Shown: positions 17,517 to 27,083, numbered from the stretch's first letter. The stretch: DNA of 64,000 nucleotides from UBA288 sp964501565 (GCA_964501565.1 CAZCUJ010000013.1:3227-67226), one strand, 5' to 3'. The notes: generated by a model not told the origin, from the sequence alone. Made by a program: numbers and translations.

Positions 17517-19835
17517 ATGAGCGGCGCTCCAGTTCCAGGTCTTGTTCCAGAGAAGGTCCCGAATATTCTAATGCTAGAAGAGATACGAAAGGAAGATATT
17601 CCGTCCGTCGGGGGCAAGGGGGCAAGCCTCGGCGAGATGGCATCCATCGGGCTGCCGGTGCCCAAGGCATTCGTGGTCACTGCCCAGGCCTTTCGCCGGT
17701 TCCTGGTCGAGGCGCAGCTCGAAGAGCCGATCTTCTCGAAGTTCAGGGGGCTCGATGTGGAGGAGAACCAGGCACTCGAGGCTGCGGCGAACGAGGCGCG
17801 GGATCTGGTGATGAAGGCCCCGATGCCGTCCAGGATCGCGGACGACATCCGGGCAGCCTACCGGAATCTGGCGCCCGAGCCCCTGATCGTCGCCGTCCGC
17901 TCGTCCGCCACGGCCGAGGATCTCCCCGACGCCTCGTTCGCAGGACAGCAGGAGACGTTCCTTAACATTCGTGGTGAAGAGGACCTGCTCGAGGCGGTCC
18001 AGAAATGCTGGGCATCCCTCTACGGTGCCCGCGCTATCTATTATCGGGCCAAGCAGGGATTTGACGACCACCTGGTCAACATCGCGGTGGTGGTCCAGCA
18101 GCTCATCCACTCCGAGAAGGCCGGTGTTATGTTCACGAGCCACCCGGTGACGGGCGAGCAGCTGACGATCATCGAGGGGTCGTGGGGCCTTGGTGAAGCC
18201 GTCGTCTCGGGAACGGTCTCGCCCGACAACTACGTCTACGACCAGCGAACCGAGAAGGTCGTGGACCGCCTCATCGCGAGAAAGCTCGTCGAGATCGTCT
18301 CGGATGGTTCGAAGGGCACCCGCGAGGTCGAGGTCTCGCTCTCGCGCCAGCAGGAGCAGGTCCTCTCGGACGAGGAGGTAGCGCGGCTCGCGATGTTCGG
18401 CCGGATCGCCGAGGACCATTATGGCGTGCCCCAGGATGTCGAGTGGGCGATCGTCGGCGACAACCTGTATATCCTGCAGTCGCGACCGATCACGACGATC
18501 GGCATGGTCCAGAACGAGGGGAGCGGAGGCGCGGTTAAGCCCACCGAGGCGAAGATCCTGGTCCAGGGAATCGGGGCGGCCCCCGGGACGGCCTCCGGCC
18601 GGGTCGTGATCATCGCGGACGCCAAGCAGATCGGGGTCGTCAAGGAGGGCGACATCCTGGTCACGAAGATGACGAACCCGGACATGGTCCCGGCCATGCG
18701 GAAAGTCAAGGCGATCGTGACCGACGAGGGCGGTATGACCTGCCACGCCGCGATCGTCTCGCGCGAACTCGGGACGCCGGCCGTGGTCGGTACCCGAACG
18801 GCTTCCCAGGTCCTGACGACGGGGCAGATGGTCACCGTCGACGGAGAGAGGGGCGTCGTGTACGAGGGGGAGGTCGCTCCGGCGCCGCTGCCGAAGGCGG
18901 TGGTCGAGGTCGCGAGCCAGGCGGCCGTGGCGCCCCTGATCACCGCGACCTCGGTCAAGGTAAATGTCTCCATCCCCGAGGCAGCCCAGCGCGCGGCTGC
19001 CACCGGGGCTGACGGTGTCGGGCTCCTCAGGATCGAACACCTGATGCTTGGACTCGGCAGGACTCCGAGCTGGTTCATCAAGAACGGGAAGGAAGAGGAG
19101 TTCATCAGGGAGCTCTACGACGGGATAAAGACCGTCCTCGATGCGTTTCCAGGAAAGCCGGTCTGGGTCAGGACGATCGATGCGCCGACCGACGAGTTCA
19201 GGAACATGGAGGGCGGCGAGGACGAACCGCACGAGCACAACCCCATGCTGGGCTGGCGCGGGATCCGGCGCGATATCCACGCCCCCGAACAGTTCAGGCT
19301 CCAGGTCGAGGCATTCAAGCGGCTCTGGGCAGAGGGCTACGAGAACCTCGGTGTGATGTTCCCGCTCGTCGGCCATCCCGACGAGTTCTTCAAGGCGAAG
19401 GCGATGATGGCCTCGTTCGGCGTCGACGTCGAAAATGTCACCCTCGGCGTAATGGTCGAGATCCCGAGCTCCGCCCTGATCATCGAGCAATTCTGCGAGG
19501 CCGGCATCAAGTTCGCCTCGTTCGGCACGAATGACCTGATCCAGTACACGCTCGCGATCGACCGGAACAACGAGTACCTGACCCAAATGTACAAACCGAA
19601 GCACCCGGCCGTGCTCAAGCTGATCGATTACGCGATCGGAGTCTGCCGCGAGTACGGGGTCGAGTGCTCGATCTGCGGGCAGGCCGGGTCGGACCCGGAG
19701 ATGGCCGAGTGGCTCGTCGATCACGGGATCGCCTCGATCTCGGCGAACATCGATGCCGTCACGAAGATTCGTCAGGCGGTCGCCAGGACCGAACACCGTA
19801 TCCTCCTCGAGGCGGCACGGCGCACGAATGCGTGA
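17517..19835 (+). CDS. ppsA: Phosphoenolpyruvate synthase
   Basis: 772-residue enzyme making PEP from pyruvate and ATP for gluconeogenesis. Domains in order: the ATP-grasp part opening with VGGKGASLGEMASIGLPVP, the swivelling phosphohistidine domain with GGMTCHAAIVSRELGTPAVVG (His near residue 410), and the PEP/pyruvate barrel with ASFGTNDLIQYTLAIDRNN and CSICGQAGSDPE. Full length for the family. It is followed by mfnA with an 8-nt overlap, so the two may be co-transcribed. Confidence 0.96.
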   Translation: MSGAPVPGLVPEKVPNILMLEEIRKEDIPSVGGKGASLGEMASIGLPVPKAFVVTAQAFRRFLVEAQLEEPIFSKFRGLDVEENQALEAAANEARDLVMKAPMPSRIADDIRAAYRNLAPEPLIVAVRSSATAEDLPDASFAGQQETFLNIRGEEDLLEAVQKCWASLYGARAIYYRAKQGFDDHLVNIAVVVQQLIHSEKAGVMFTSHPVTGEQLTIIEGSWGLGEAVVSGTVSPDNYVYDQRTEKVVDRLIARKLVEIVSDGSKGTREVEVSLSRQQEQVLSDEEVARLAMFGRIAEDHYGVPQDVEWAIVGDNLYILQSRPITTIGMVQNEGSGGAVKPTEAKILVQGIGAAPGTASGRVVIIADAKQIGVVKEGDILVTKMTNPDMVPAMRKVKAIVTDEGGMTCHAAIVSRELGTPAVVGTRTASQVLTTGQMVTVDGERGVVYEGEVAPAPLPKAVVEVASQAAVAPLITATSVKVNVSIPEAAQRAAATGADGVGLLRIEHLMLGLGRTPSWFIKNGKEEEFIRELYDGIKTVLDAFPGKPVWVRTIDAPTDEFRNMEGGEDEPHEHNPMLGWRGIRRDIHAPEQFRLQVEAFKRLWAEGYENLGVMFPLVGHPDEFFKAKAMMASFGVDVENVTLGVMVEIPSSALIIEQFCEAGIKFASFGTNDLIQYTLAIDRNNEYLTQMYKPKHPAVLKLIDYAIGVCREYGVECSICGQAGSDPEMAEWLVDHGIASISANIDAVTKIRQAVARTEHRILLEAARRTNA

Positions 19836-20925
19836 GTGCGGGTGCCCCGAGGACGAGGTCTTCGCCTGGCTCGGCGAGCGTAAGTCCGAGGACCTCTCCC
19901 ACTGCTCAATCCTCTCCTCCATGTGCACTCTACCCCACCCGGTAGCAGTCAGGGCTCATGCCCTGTTCATGGAGACCAATCTCGGCGATCCCGGGCTCTT
20001 TCCGGGGACGGCCGAGATCGAGCGGCGGCTCGTGGGCCTGCTCGGCGCGCTGTACCACCTGCCAGGCGCGGCCGGGTACGCGTCCTCGGGTGGGACCGAG
20101 TCGAACATCCAGGCCCTGCGGATCGCGAAGGCCCGGAGGTCCGTTGAGCGGCCGAACGTCGTGGTGCCGGCCTCGTCCCACTTCTCCTTCGAGAAGGCCT
20201 GCCGCATGCTCGGGCTCGAGATGCGGACGGCTCCGCTGGGGCCGGACCTCCGCGTGGACCCGGCCGGTTCCGAAGCCCTCGTCGACGACGCCACGGTCGG
20301 GCTCGTGGGCGTGGTCGGGACGACCGAGTACGGCATGATCGACCCGATCCCGGCCCTCGCCCGAATCGCGGAGGAGCACGACCTCTTCTTTCACGTCGAC
20401 GCGGCCTTCGGCGGGCTCGTGGTCCCGTTCCTGCCGGACCCGGCGCCGTTCGACTTCTCCCTCCCGGGGGTCTCCTCGATCGCGGTCGACCCCCACAAGA
20501 TGGGAATGTCCACCATCCCGGCCGGTTGCCTGCTCGTTCGGGACCGGGGGTTGCTGGACCTGCTGAACGTGGAGACACCGTACCTGACGGTCAAGCAGGA
20601 GTACACGCTCGCGGGTACGCGACCGGGCGCGCCCGTGGCAGGGGCGTGGGCCGTCCTCGAACACCTCGGGCGCGAGGGAATGCGCGCGATCGTCGGGGGC
20701 TGCATGGAGAACACCCGTCGTCTTATCGAGGGGCTCGAGGCCTTCGGCATCGAGCGGGCTGTGAGCCCCGATGTCAATGTCGCGACCTTCCGGACGACGT
20801 CCGCGCCGCCGGGATGGCGGGTCTCGTTCACCCGCAGGGGAGACATGCGGATCGTCTGCATGCCCCACGTGACCGGGGATGTCATCGAACGGTTCCTCGT
20901 CGACGCGGAGGCGCACTATGTATGA
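19828..20925 (+). CDS. mfnA: L-tyrosine/L-aspartate decarboxylase MfnA
   Basis: PLP enzyme making tyramine for methanofuran (and possibly beta-alanine for CoA). The 365-residue product shows the family motifs SMCTLPHP, METNLGDPGLFPGT and SSGGTESN. HVDAAFGG carries the cofactor aspartate and VDPHKMGMSTIPAG the PLP lysine. The start at 19828 overlaps the ppsA stop and gives the expected N-terminus. The next gene, hpt, overlaps its last codons. A methanofuran gene is a strong methanogen marker. Confidence 0.93.
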   Translation: MRECGCPEDEVFAWLGERKSEDLSHCSILSSMCTLPHPVAVRAHALFMETNLGDPGLFPGTAEIERRLVGLLGALYHLPGAAGYASSGGTESNIQALRIAKARRSVERPNVVVPASSHFSFEKACRMLGLEMRTAPLGPDLRVDPAGSEALVDDATVGLVGVVGTTEYGMIDPIPALARIAEEHDLFFHVDAAFGGLVVPFLPDPAPFDFSLPGVSSIAVDPHKMGMSTIPAGCLLVRDRGLLDLLNVETPYLTVKQEYTLAGTRPGAPVAGAWAVLEHLGREGMRAIVGGCMENTRRLIEGLEAFGIERAVSPDVNVATFRTTSAPPGWRVSFTRRGDMRIVCMPHVTGDVIERFLVDAEAHYV

Positions 20926-21466
20926 GCGGCTGACCGATTCACTGGAGTCCTGCCCCATGGTGCGGCGGGGCGAGTATCACTACTTCATCAACCCCGTCTC
21001 GGACGGGATCCCGATCGTGGAACCGGCCCTGCTTCGGGAGATCGGGTGCGCGATGGTCAGGGTGATGGACCTGGAGTCGGTCGAAATGATCGTGGTCGCC
21101 GAGGCGATGGGGATCCACCTCGGTACGATCCTCTCCCTGATGACCGACATCCCGCTCAACGTGGTGCGGAAGCGGCGGTACGACCTGCCCGGGGAATGCG
21201 CGGTCCACCAGGCGACCGGGTACTCGAAGGGGGAGCTCTACATCAACGGCCTTCGCCCGGGGATGCGGGTCGCGATCGTCGACGACGTTCTCTCGACCGG
21301 CGGAACCATGAACGCGATCCTCGGCGCGCTCGCCCTGATCGGGGTCGAGGTGGTCGATGTCTGCGTCGCGATCAAGCGCGGAAGCCCCGATATTGGTCGC
21401 CCCTACAAGTACCTCGTCGAGATCGAGGTCACGGACTGCGTGAAGGTGATCGGGCACGGCCCCTGA
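20918..21466 (+). CDS. hpt: Hypoxanthine/guanine (or adenine) phosphoribosyltransferase
   Basis: 182-residue type I PRTase for purine salvage. The PRPP-binding motif VAIVDDVLSTGGT is near residues 123-135 and the N-terminus (RLTDSLESCPMVRRGEYHYFI) is that of archaeal Hpt proteins. The start ATG overlaps the end of mfnA. The gene ends GGC CCC TGA, where a +1 shift would continue directly into the dph2 reading frame. Base specificity cannot be decided from sequence. Confidence 0.88.
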   Translation: MYERLTDSLESCPMVRRGEYHYFINPVSDGIPIVEPALLREIGCAMVRVMDLESVEMIVVAEAMGIHLGTILSLMTDIPLNVVRKRRYDLPGECAVHQATGYSKGELYINGLRPGMRVAIVDDVLSTGGTMNAILGALALIGVEVVDVCVAIKRGSPDIGRPYKYLVEIEVTDCVKVIGHGP

Positions 21467-21527
21467 TCCCTTCGAGATCGATATCGACGCGCTCGCGTCG
21501 GAGCTCGACCGACGCGGCGCCCGCTCG

Positions 21528-22412
21528 GTGACGCTCCAGTTCCCGGACGGGCTCCGCCGCCGCGGCGCCGAGCTCGCACTTGCGCTCCAGACGCGAGGTT
21601 TCGCGGTGACGCTCGACGGCAACCCCTGCTACGGCGCCTGTGACCTCTCGCGCGAAAAGGCCGACGTGCTCGTCCATGTCGGTCACACCCCGCTTCGCGA
21701 GACGGACGACCGGGTGCTCTACCTCCCGCTCGAGATCGACGCTGACCTCGCCGCGATCGAGGCCGCGCTCCCGCTCCTGCGCGGGACGATCGTCGGTCTC
21801 GTGACCACGGCTCAGCACGTGCACCTCCTCCCGGCGGCGTCCGAGCTCCTCACCGCCCACGGGATCGAGGCGCGGGTCGGCGGGCCGACGCCCCGGACGC
21901 CGCTCCCCGGCCAGGTGCTCGGCTGCTCGTTCGGGGCGGCGCGGGAGACCGGGGCCGACGAGATCCTCTTCCTCGGCACGGGCGTCTTCCATCCTCTCGG
22001 CGTCGCGCTCGCGACCCGGGCGCGGGTGATCGCGTGCGACCCGTACCGGGGGACCGCCGATGCGATCGACCCCGACCGGCTGCTCCGACGTCGCTTCGCC
22101 CGTATCGAGCGCGCCCGGAGCGCCGAGACGGTCGGCGTCCTGCTATCGACCAAGTCCGGGCAGCGGCGCGAGCCCCTCGCCCGGCGGCTCGCGGCCCTCG
22201 CCCCCGACAGGGCCGTCGTGGTCGCGCTCGAGGAGGTGACGCCCGACGCCCTCACGAACCTCGGGTGCGAGGCGTACGTGAACACAGCCTGCCCGCGGCT
22301 CGCGTACGACGACGGGATCCGCTTTTCGGTCCCCGTCCTCGCGCCGGCCGAGTTCGAGGTCGCTCTCGGTGTCCGCGCCTGGGACGATTACGCCGTCGAC
22401 GAGTGCGAGTGA
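21528..22412 (+). CDS. dph2: Diphthamide synthase Dph2, start codon abnormal
   Basis: Radical-SAM-like 4Fe-4S enzyme that transfers the 3-amino-3-carboxypropyl group of SAM to a histidine of aEF2. The three cluster cysteines are present in NPCYGACD, LGCSFG and NTACPRL. The first usable start is the GTG at 21528, but the same frame upstream encodes DPFEIDIDALASELDRRGA, which matches the usual Dph2 N-terminal helix. That extension runs back to about 21465 with no ATG, GTG or TTG; a stop lies at 21447. The true protein is therefore probably about 20 residues longer, through an ACG start, frameshift or sequence error. Confidence 0.88.
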   Translation: MTLQFPDGLRRRGAELALALQTRGFAVTLDGNPCYGACDLSREKADVLVHVGHTPLRETDDRVLYLPLEIDADLAAIEAALPLLRGTIVGLVTTAQHVHLLPAASELLTAHGIEARVGGPTPRTPLPGQVLGCSFGAARETGADEILFLGTGVFHPLGVALATRARVIACDPYRGTADAIDPDRLLRRRFARIERARSAETVGVLLSTKSGQRREPLARRLAALAPDRAVVVALEEVTPDALTNLGCEAYVNTACPRLAYDDGIRFSVPVLAPAEFEVALGVRAWDDYAVDECE

Positions 22413-22414
22413 CC

Positions 22415-23032
22415 ATGCGCCTCCGCCAGCTCGAGATCGCGCTCCAGGGGCTCGCGGGCTTCCCGGCCCCGCGCCCGGCGATCGAGCAGTACCCGACGCC
22501 GGCCCCGCTCGCGGCCCGCCTCCTCTTCCTCGCGGCCGGCCACGGCGAGATCGAGGGCCGGACCGTCCTCGACCTCGGGAGCGGCACGGGCGTCCTCGCC
22601 TGCGGGGCCGCCCTCCTCGGCGCGGCGGGCGTGACCGGCGTCGAGACCGACTGCGCGGCGATCGCGGTCGCGGAAGCGAACGCGGAGCGGCTCGGCGTCG
22701 CCGTCGAGTGGATCGAGGGCGACGTCGCCGACCTGCCCGGGCCGGTGCGAGGCCGCGTCTACGACACGGTCGTGATGAACCCGCCGTTCGGAGCGCAGGT
22801 CGCCCACGCGGACCGCCCGTTCGTGGACGCGGCCCTCGCGCACGGGAGGTCGGTCTACAGTCTCTTCAACGCGGGCACCCTCCCCTTCCTCGAGCGGTAT
22901 ATCGCGGGCCGCGGGGAGGTCCTGGAGACGGTCGCCGCCCGCCTAGCCCTGCCGCGGTCCATGGCCCACCACCGGAAGGCGATGGTGGAGATCCCGGTCG
23001 AGTGCGTCCGCATCCGGAGCCTGGTCGCGTGA
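22415..23032 (+). CDS. METTL5-like nucleic acid methyltransferase
   Basis: 205-residue class I SAM methyltransferase. Motif I is VLDLGSGTGVLACGAALLGA and the catalytic motif is MNPPFGAQ, typical of N6-adenine or RNA methylation. The opening RQLEIALQGLAGFPAPRPAIEQYPTP is characteristic of the archaeal METTL5-like group, whose eukaryotic member modifies 18S rRNA. It starts three bases after the dph2 stop. The following MFS gene starts by GTGA overlap, so all are in one transcript. Confidence 0.82.
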   Translation: MRLRQLEIALQGLAGFPAPRPAIEQYPTPAPLAARLLFLAAGHGEIEGRTVLDLGSGTGVLACGAALLGAAGVTGVETDCAAIAVAEANAERLGVAVEWIEGDVADLPGPVRGRVYDTVVMNPPFGAQVAHADRPFVDAALAHGRSVYSLFNAGTLPFLERYIAGRGEVLETVAARLALPRSMAHHRKAMVEIPVECVRIRSLVA

Positions 23033-24198
23033 GGCCCGTCCCCGACCAGGTCCTCCGGCTCGCGCTCGGCCACCTCGGTATCGACGTCTACACGACCGTG
23101 ATCCCGGCCATCATCCCGGTCCTGGTCAGCGAGGGCGGGCTCTCGTTCCTGCTCGCCGGCCTCCTCCTGACCGCGTACAACGCGACCTCGTCCCTCGTCC
23201 AGCCCGTCTTCGGCTGGCTCGCCGACGCGAAGGGGCGAACCGTGCCGCTCGCCCTGGCCATGCTCGGAGGGGGGGTCGCGATCGGGCTCTTCGGTCTGAC
23301 CACCTCCTTCCCGGTCCTGATCCTGCTCGCATCCCTCGCCGGGGTGATGCATGCGTCGTTCCACCCGCTCGCGCTCTCGACCGTGAGCCGGGCCGCCCCC
23401 GAGGGCGAACGCGGCCGGACCATCTCGTACTTCGTGGTTGGCGGCAACCTCGGGTTCGCCCTCGGCCCCCTCCTCGCCGGGTTCGCGCTCGGCCGGTTCG
23501 GCCTCGCGGGCCTGCCCCTGGTCGCACTCCCGGCCATCCTGATCGCGCCCCTCCTCCGGACGAGTTCCCTCAAGGTGGGCGGCGCGAAGGCGCAACCGCC
23601 CGTCGACGCCCCTGCGAACCGGCCGGGGGCGTTCGCGCTCCTCGCGACCGCCTCCGTGATCCGGGCGTGGGCCCTCTTCGCCGTGCTCGGGTTTCTGCCC
23701 GCGTTCCTCGTCTCCCGCGGCGTCGACCTGGTCGGCGCGAACCTGATCACCTCCGCCATGCTCCTGGTCGGGGTCGGGGGCCAGCTCGCGGGGGCGTCCC
23801 TCTCGGACCGGTTCGGGCGAAAGGAGTTCGTGCTCACGGGCCTCGGGCTCGCCGTCCCGGCCTATGCCGGTTTCCTTTTGACCGACGGCGCCCTCTCGCT
23901 CGCCCTGCTCGGGCTCTTCGGCTTCGGCCTCTGGTCGACCTTCGCCATCACGGTCGCGCTCAGCCACGAACTGATGCCGCGCGCGGTCGGCCTCGCCTCG
24001 GGGGTGATGCTCGGCGTCGTGGTCGGCGCAGGCGGGATCGGTGTCGCCGCGACGGGGTACATCGCGGACCTCTGGTCGCTCTCGTTCGCGCTCTGGACCG
24101 TTGTCCCCGTGCTCGTCGTCTCGGCCCTGCTCTACGCGGTCCTCCCCTACCCCTGGAAGGCCGCCCGCACTCAGATCCAGCGCCTGCGCCGGAAGTAG
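23029..24198 (+). CDS. MFS transporter, fosmidomycin-resistance (Fsr)-like
   Basis: 389-residue membrane protein with about 12 hydrophobic helices. The segments SSLVQPVFGWLADAKGR, GVMHASFHPLALSTVSR and VVGGNLGFALGPLLAG match the Fsr subgroup of the major facilitator family. GTG start overlapping the methyltransferase stop. Its 3' end overlaps that of the convergent corA gene by 28 nt. Substrate unknown. Confidence 0.85.
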   Translation: MRPVPDQVLRLALGHLGIDVYTTVIPAIIPVLVSEGGLSFLLAGLLLTAYNATSSLVQPVFGWLADAKGRTVPLALAMLGGGVAIGLFGLTTSFPVLILLASLAGVMHASFHPLALSTVSRAAPEGERGRTISYFVVGGNLGFALGPLLAGFALGRFGLAGLPLVALPAILIAPLLRTSSLKVGGAKAQPPVDAPANRPGAFALLATASVIRAWALFAVLGFLPAFLVSRGVDLVGANLITSAMLLVGVGGQLAGASLSDRFGRKEFVLTGLGLAVPAYAGFLLTDGALSLALLGLFGFGLWSTFAITVALSHELMPRAVGLASGVMLGVVVGAGGIGVAATGYIADLWSLSFALWTVVPVLVVSALLYAVLPYPWKAARTQIQRLRRK

Positions 24199-25283
24199 AG
24201 GAGCATCGTTATCGAGATCCCGATCATGAGCACCCAGAGGGCCGGGTACGACCAGCGGTATTCGAGCTCGGGCAGGTACCGGAAGTTCATGCCGTAGACG
24301 CCGACGATGAAGGTGAGCGGCATGAAGATCGTCGAGAAGAGGGTCAGGACCTTGATGATCTCGTTGAGGCGGTACGAGACCGAGGAGAGGTAGATGTCGA
24401 GCATGCCCGCGACCACGTCGCGGAGGGACTCAACCGTCTCGATCATCTGGACCGTGTGGTCGTAGATGTCCCGGTAGAAGATGAGCACCGAGGGGTCGAT
24501 CAGAGGAGTACTCTCCCGTTCGACCCGGAGGACGAGCTCCCGGAGCGGCCAGAGGGAGTGGCGGAACTCGACCAGGGCCCGCTTGAGCTGATGTACGTCC
24601 CGGAGCGTCTCGGGAGTGGGCCGGGCCAGCACCTGGTCCTCGAGAGAGTCTCCGCGCTCATCGAGCCGCTCGAGCACGGCGAAGTACTCGTCGACGACCA
24701 CGTCCACAAGCGCGTACGCGAGGTAGTCCGCGCCGAGCTGCCGGATCCGGCCGTCCCGGCGGATCCGCTCGCGGACGGGCTCGAGGACGTCACCGGGAGC
24801 CTCCTGGATCGAGATCACCACGTTCCGGCCGAGGACCACCGAGACCTGCTCGACCCGGAGCTCTTCGCCCGGATCGCCGAGCGCGATGGCCTTGACCGAG
24901 AGGTAGACGTAGTCATCGAAGACCTCGAACTTGGGGCGGGTCCGCGTGTTCAGCATATCCTCGAGGACCAGGGGGTGGATCGAGAGCTGTTTGCCGATCG
25001 CGCGGACCGTTGCCGGATCCAGGCCGACGACGTCGATCCAGGTGACGGGGCAGGACGGGTCCAGTGGAAAGGCCTCGTCGATGCAGCACGCGGGGCGCTC
25101 CTCGTAGCCGGCGGGGCCGAAGCGGATGACAGTGATTACGGGTTCTCCCGGGGGATGCTCTCCCACGTAGACGAGCGAACCAGGGGGGAGCCCCGTCTTC
25201 TCCGATGCGCGGACCACGCGCTGGTGGGAGAAGGTCGTGGTATTACCGGTGTCGTCGCCTGTGAAACCCTCGCGTCCGGCCAT
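24171..25283 (-). CDS. corA: Magnesium/cobalt transporter CorA family
   Basis: 370-residue divalent-cation channel. A long cytoplasmic domain is followed by two C-terminal helices. The selectivity motif YGMNF lies after the first helix (PLTFIVGVYGMNF), and the protein ends LLYFRRRRWI. The length fits the family. The 3' end is antisense to the last codons of the MFS gene. Confidence 0.93.
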   Translation of the reverse strand: MAGREGFTGDDTGNTTTFSHQRVVRASEKTGLPPGSLVYVGEHPPGEPVITVIRFGPAGYEERPACCIDEAFPLDPSCPVTWIDVVGLDPATVRAIGKQLSIHPLVLEDMLNTRTRPKFEVFDDYVYLSVKAIALGDPGEELRVEQVSVVLGRNVVISIQEAPGDVLEPVRERIRRDGRIRQLGADYLAYALVDVVVDEYFAVLERLDERGDSLEDQVLARPTPETLRDVHQLKRALVEFRHSLWPLRELVLRVERESTPLIDPSVLIFYRDIYDHTVQMIETVESLRDVVAGMLDIYLSSVSYRLNEIIKVLTLFSTIFMPLTFIVGVYGMNFRYLPELEYRWSYPALWVLMIGISITMLLYFRRRRWI

Positions 25284-25387
25284 GGCTATCCATCGTGGAG
25301 TGCCGTCTCCATATCGTCTTTTCGTTCGGCGTCCCGATCCAGCAAACTGTTTAAAGCATAGCCCTCCAGATCTTCCTGAGGGGCATT

Positions 25388-25864
25388 ATGGAGATTGTCA
25401 AGATACCGAGGATGGACAAGGAGGAGTACGACCGCCTGATCGCGGAAGGGTGCGTCTGCCGGATCGCGTTCCAGGGCGAAAAGTACCCGTACATCGCACC
25501 GTTCCTCTACGTCTTCGACGGCAGGTTCCTCTACTTCCTCTCGACCAAGTACGGCAAGAAGCTCGACTACTTCCGGAAGAGCCCGTATGTCTCAGTCGAG
25601 GTGGAACGATACAACAGTGATCTCTCGTACTACACGTTCGTCACCATGCAGGGGCGGCTCGAGGAGGTGGAGGACTCGATAGAGAAGAAGCTGGTCCGGG
25701 AACGGTTCGTGGACCTGATCCACGGGCGCCACCTCTCGAACAATATCCTCGGCGCCCTCGGCCACTCGCCGCAGGATCCGCCGGAGGCGATCGCCAAGGA
25801 GGAGCGTTCGCTCGTCTGGCGCCTGACCGGGGTCAAGGACCTGGTCGCTCTCAAGAACCTTTGA
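25388..25864 (+). CDS. Pyridoxamine 5'-phosphate oxidase-like flavin protein
   Basis: 158-residue split-barrel protein of the PNPOx/FMN-binding family (MDKEEYDRLIAEGCVCRIAF, then PYIAPFLYVFDGRFLYFLST). Members bind FMN or F420 and are often annotated as nitroreductase or heme-utilisation proteins. A TATA element (TTTAAA near 25350) precedes it. A T6 run near 25879 lies between short inverted arms GCTCCG and CGGAGC and may terminate it. Substrate unknown. Confidence 0.82.
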   Translation: MEIVKIPRMDKEEYDRLIAEGCVCRIAFQGEKYPYIAPFLYVFDGRFLYFLSTKYGKKLDYFRKSPYVSVEVERYNSDLSYYTFVTMQGRLEEVEDSIEKKLVRERFVDLIHGRHLSNNILGALGHSPQDPPEAIAKEERSLVWRLTGVKDLVALKNL

Positions 25865-25961
25865 CCGCTCCGATACCCTTTTTTCGCAGCGGAGCAGACA
25901 TAACCTGTTACATCGCGGAGCGCGCCCGCCGCCGGGAGCCTCTGCGCGACGGAGTACGTTC

Positions 25962-26471
25962 GTGGCCAGATCCGGTCTTGACAAGTTACTGACGTGGGTG
26001 CTGCTGATAGCGGTCGTGGCCGCGATCGGCCTCGTGATCCTCCTGACCCAGATCCCGCCTCGCGAGGAGCCCTTCACCGAGTTCTACCTGCTCGGCAGCG
26101 ATGGGATCGCCGAGGACTTCTTCTACGATCTTCGCGCGGGCCGCGGCGAGCCGGTGATCGTCGGGGTCACGAACCAGGAGGGCGTGGCTCAGAGCTACGT
26201 GGTGGAGATCTGGGCGGCCCAGTCGACGATCGATGCGGCCACGAACCGTTCGCACGTGGAGTCGATGTCCCAGCTCGGTACAGTCCGCGTCGACCTTGAC
26301 GACGGCCAGACATACGAGCAGCCGTACCAGGTCACCGTTTCGGACCGGGATGCGAACCGGGTCGAGTTCCTCCTCTTCAAGGCAGGCGAGGTGCCCCCCG
26401 TGAGCGTGCGGGGCGAGGACCGGGTCGAGGCCGCGTACCGGAATGTCAACCTCTGGATCGCGGTACACTAA
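25962..26471 (+). CDS. DUF1616-like membrane-anchored protein
   Basis: 169 residues: one N-terminal membrane helix (about residues 9-30) followed by an extracellular beta-sandwich-like domain with FYLLGSDGIAEDFFYDLRAGRGEPVIVGVTN. The pattern resembles the DUF1616 domain of methanogens but as a shorter version. GTG start with GGAG upstream. It stands alone, convergent with hisH. Function unknown. Confidence 0.65.
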   Translation: MARSGLDKLLTWVLLIAVVAAIGLVILLTQIPPREEPFTEFYLLGSDGIAEDFFYDLRAGRGEPVIVGVTNQEGVAQSYVVEIWAAQSTIDAATNRSHVESMSQLGTVRVDLDDGQTYEQPYQVTVSDRDANRVEFLLFKAGEVPPVSVRGEDRVEAAYRNVNLWIAVH

Positions 26472-26477
26472 AAAAAA
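26470..26477 (-). terminator. T8 terminator of hisH
   Basis: Eight T residues on the minus strand directly follow the hisH stop codon, between two convergent genes. Confidence 0.55.
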
Positions 26478-27083
26478 TCAACACCGCTCGATGAAGTTCT
26501 CGAGGATGCGGAGGCCGACGGCTCCACTCTTCTCGGGGTGGAACTGCGTGCCCCATGCGTACCCGGTCCTGACGACCGACGCGAACGAGAGGATATACTC
26601 GGTCGAGCAGAGCCGATCGACAGGCCCGGTCTCGGCGTAGAACGAGTGAACGAAGTAGACGTACTCCTCGCTCCTGAGCCCGTCGACCAGGGGATCGCCG
26701 GGTTGCTCGATCCGTATCGTGTTCCAGCCCATGTGCGGCACTTTGTATCCAGCGACACGCGGGAACCCACGTACCTCCCCGGGGACGAGCTCGAGCCCCG
26801 CGTGCCGCCCGTGCTCCTCGGACGACTCGAGAAGCATCTGCATGCCGAGGCAGATCCCGAGAACGGGCACACGTCCCGCGACCTCCCGTATTACCTCGAC
26901 CAGCGGCCTGAGCTGCGCCATTCCCTCGTGGAAGGCACCGACGCCAGGAAGGACGATCCGGTCGGCCGCCCGGATATCGTCGGGCGCAGAGGTCACGCGG
27001 ACCGTCGCGCCGGCCCGCTCCAGCCCGCGCGAGACCGATCGAAGGTTGCCGAGGCCATAGTCAACGACCGCTACCCGCTCCAT
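26478..27083 (-). CDS. hisH: Imidazole glycerol phosphate synthase subunit HisH
   Basis: 201-residue glutamine amidotransferase that supplies ammonia to HisF in histidine biosynthesis. The catalytic cysteine is in GICLGMQML and the His/Glu pair in FHPEKSG. VVDYGLGNLRS and the LPGVGAF oxyanion region are also typical. The start at 27083 gives the usual N-terminus and overlaps the upstream gene by 23 nt; an in-frame ATG at 27110 would add nine residues. No other his genes are nearby. Confidence 0.95.
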   Translation of the reverse strand: MERVAVVDYGLGNLRSVSRGLERAGATVRVTSAPDDIRAADRIVLPGVGAFHEGMAQLRPLVEVIREVAGRVPVLGICLGMQMLLESSEEHGRHAGLELVPGEVRGFPRVAGYKVPHMGWNTIRIEQPGDPLVDGLRSEEYVYFVHSFYAETGPVDRLCSTEYILSFASVVRTGYAWGTQFHPEKSGAVGLRILENFIERC

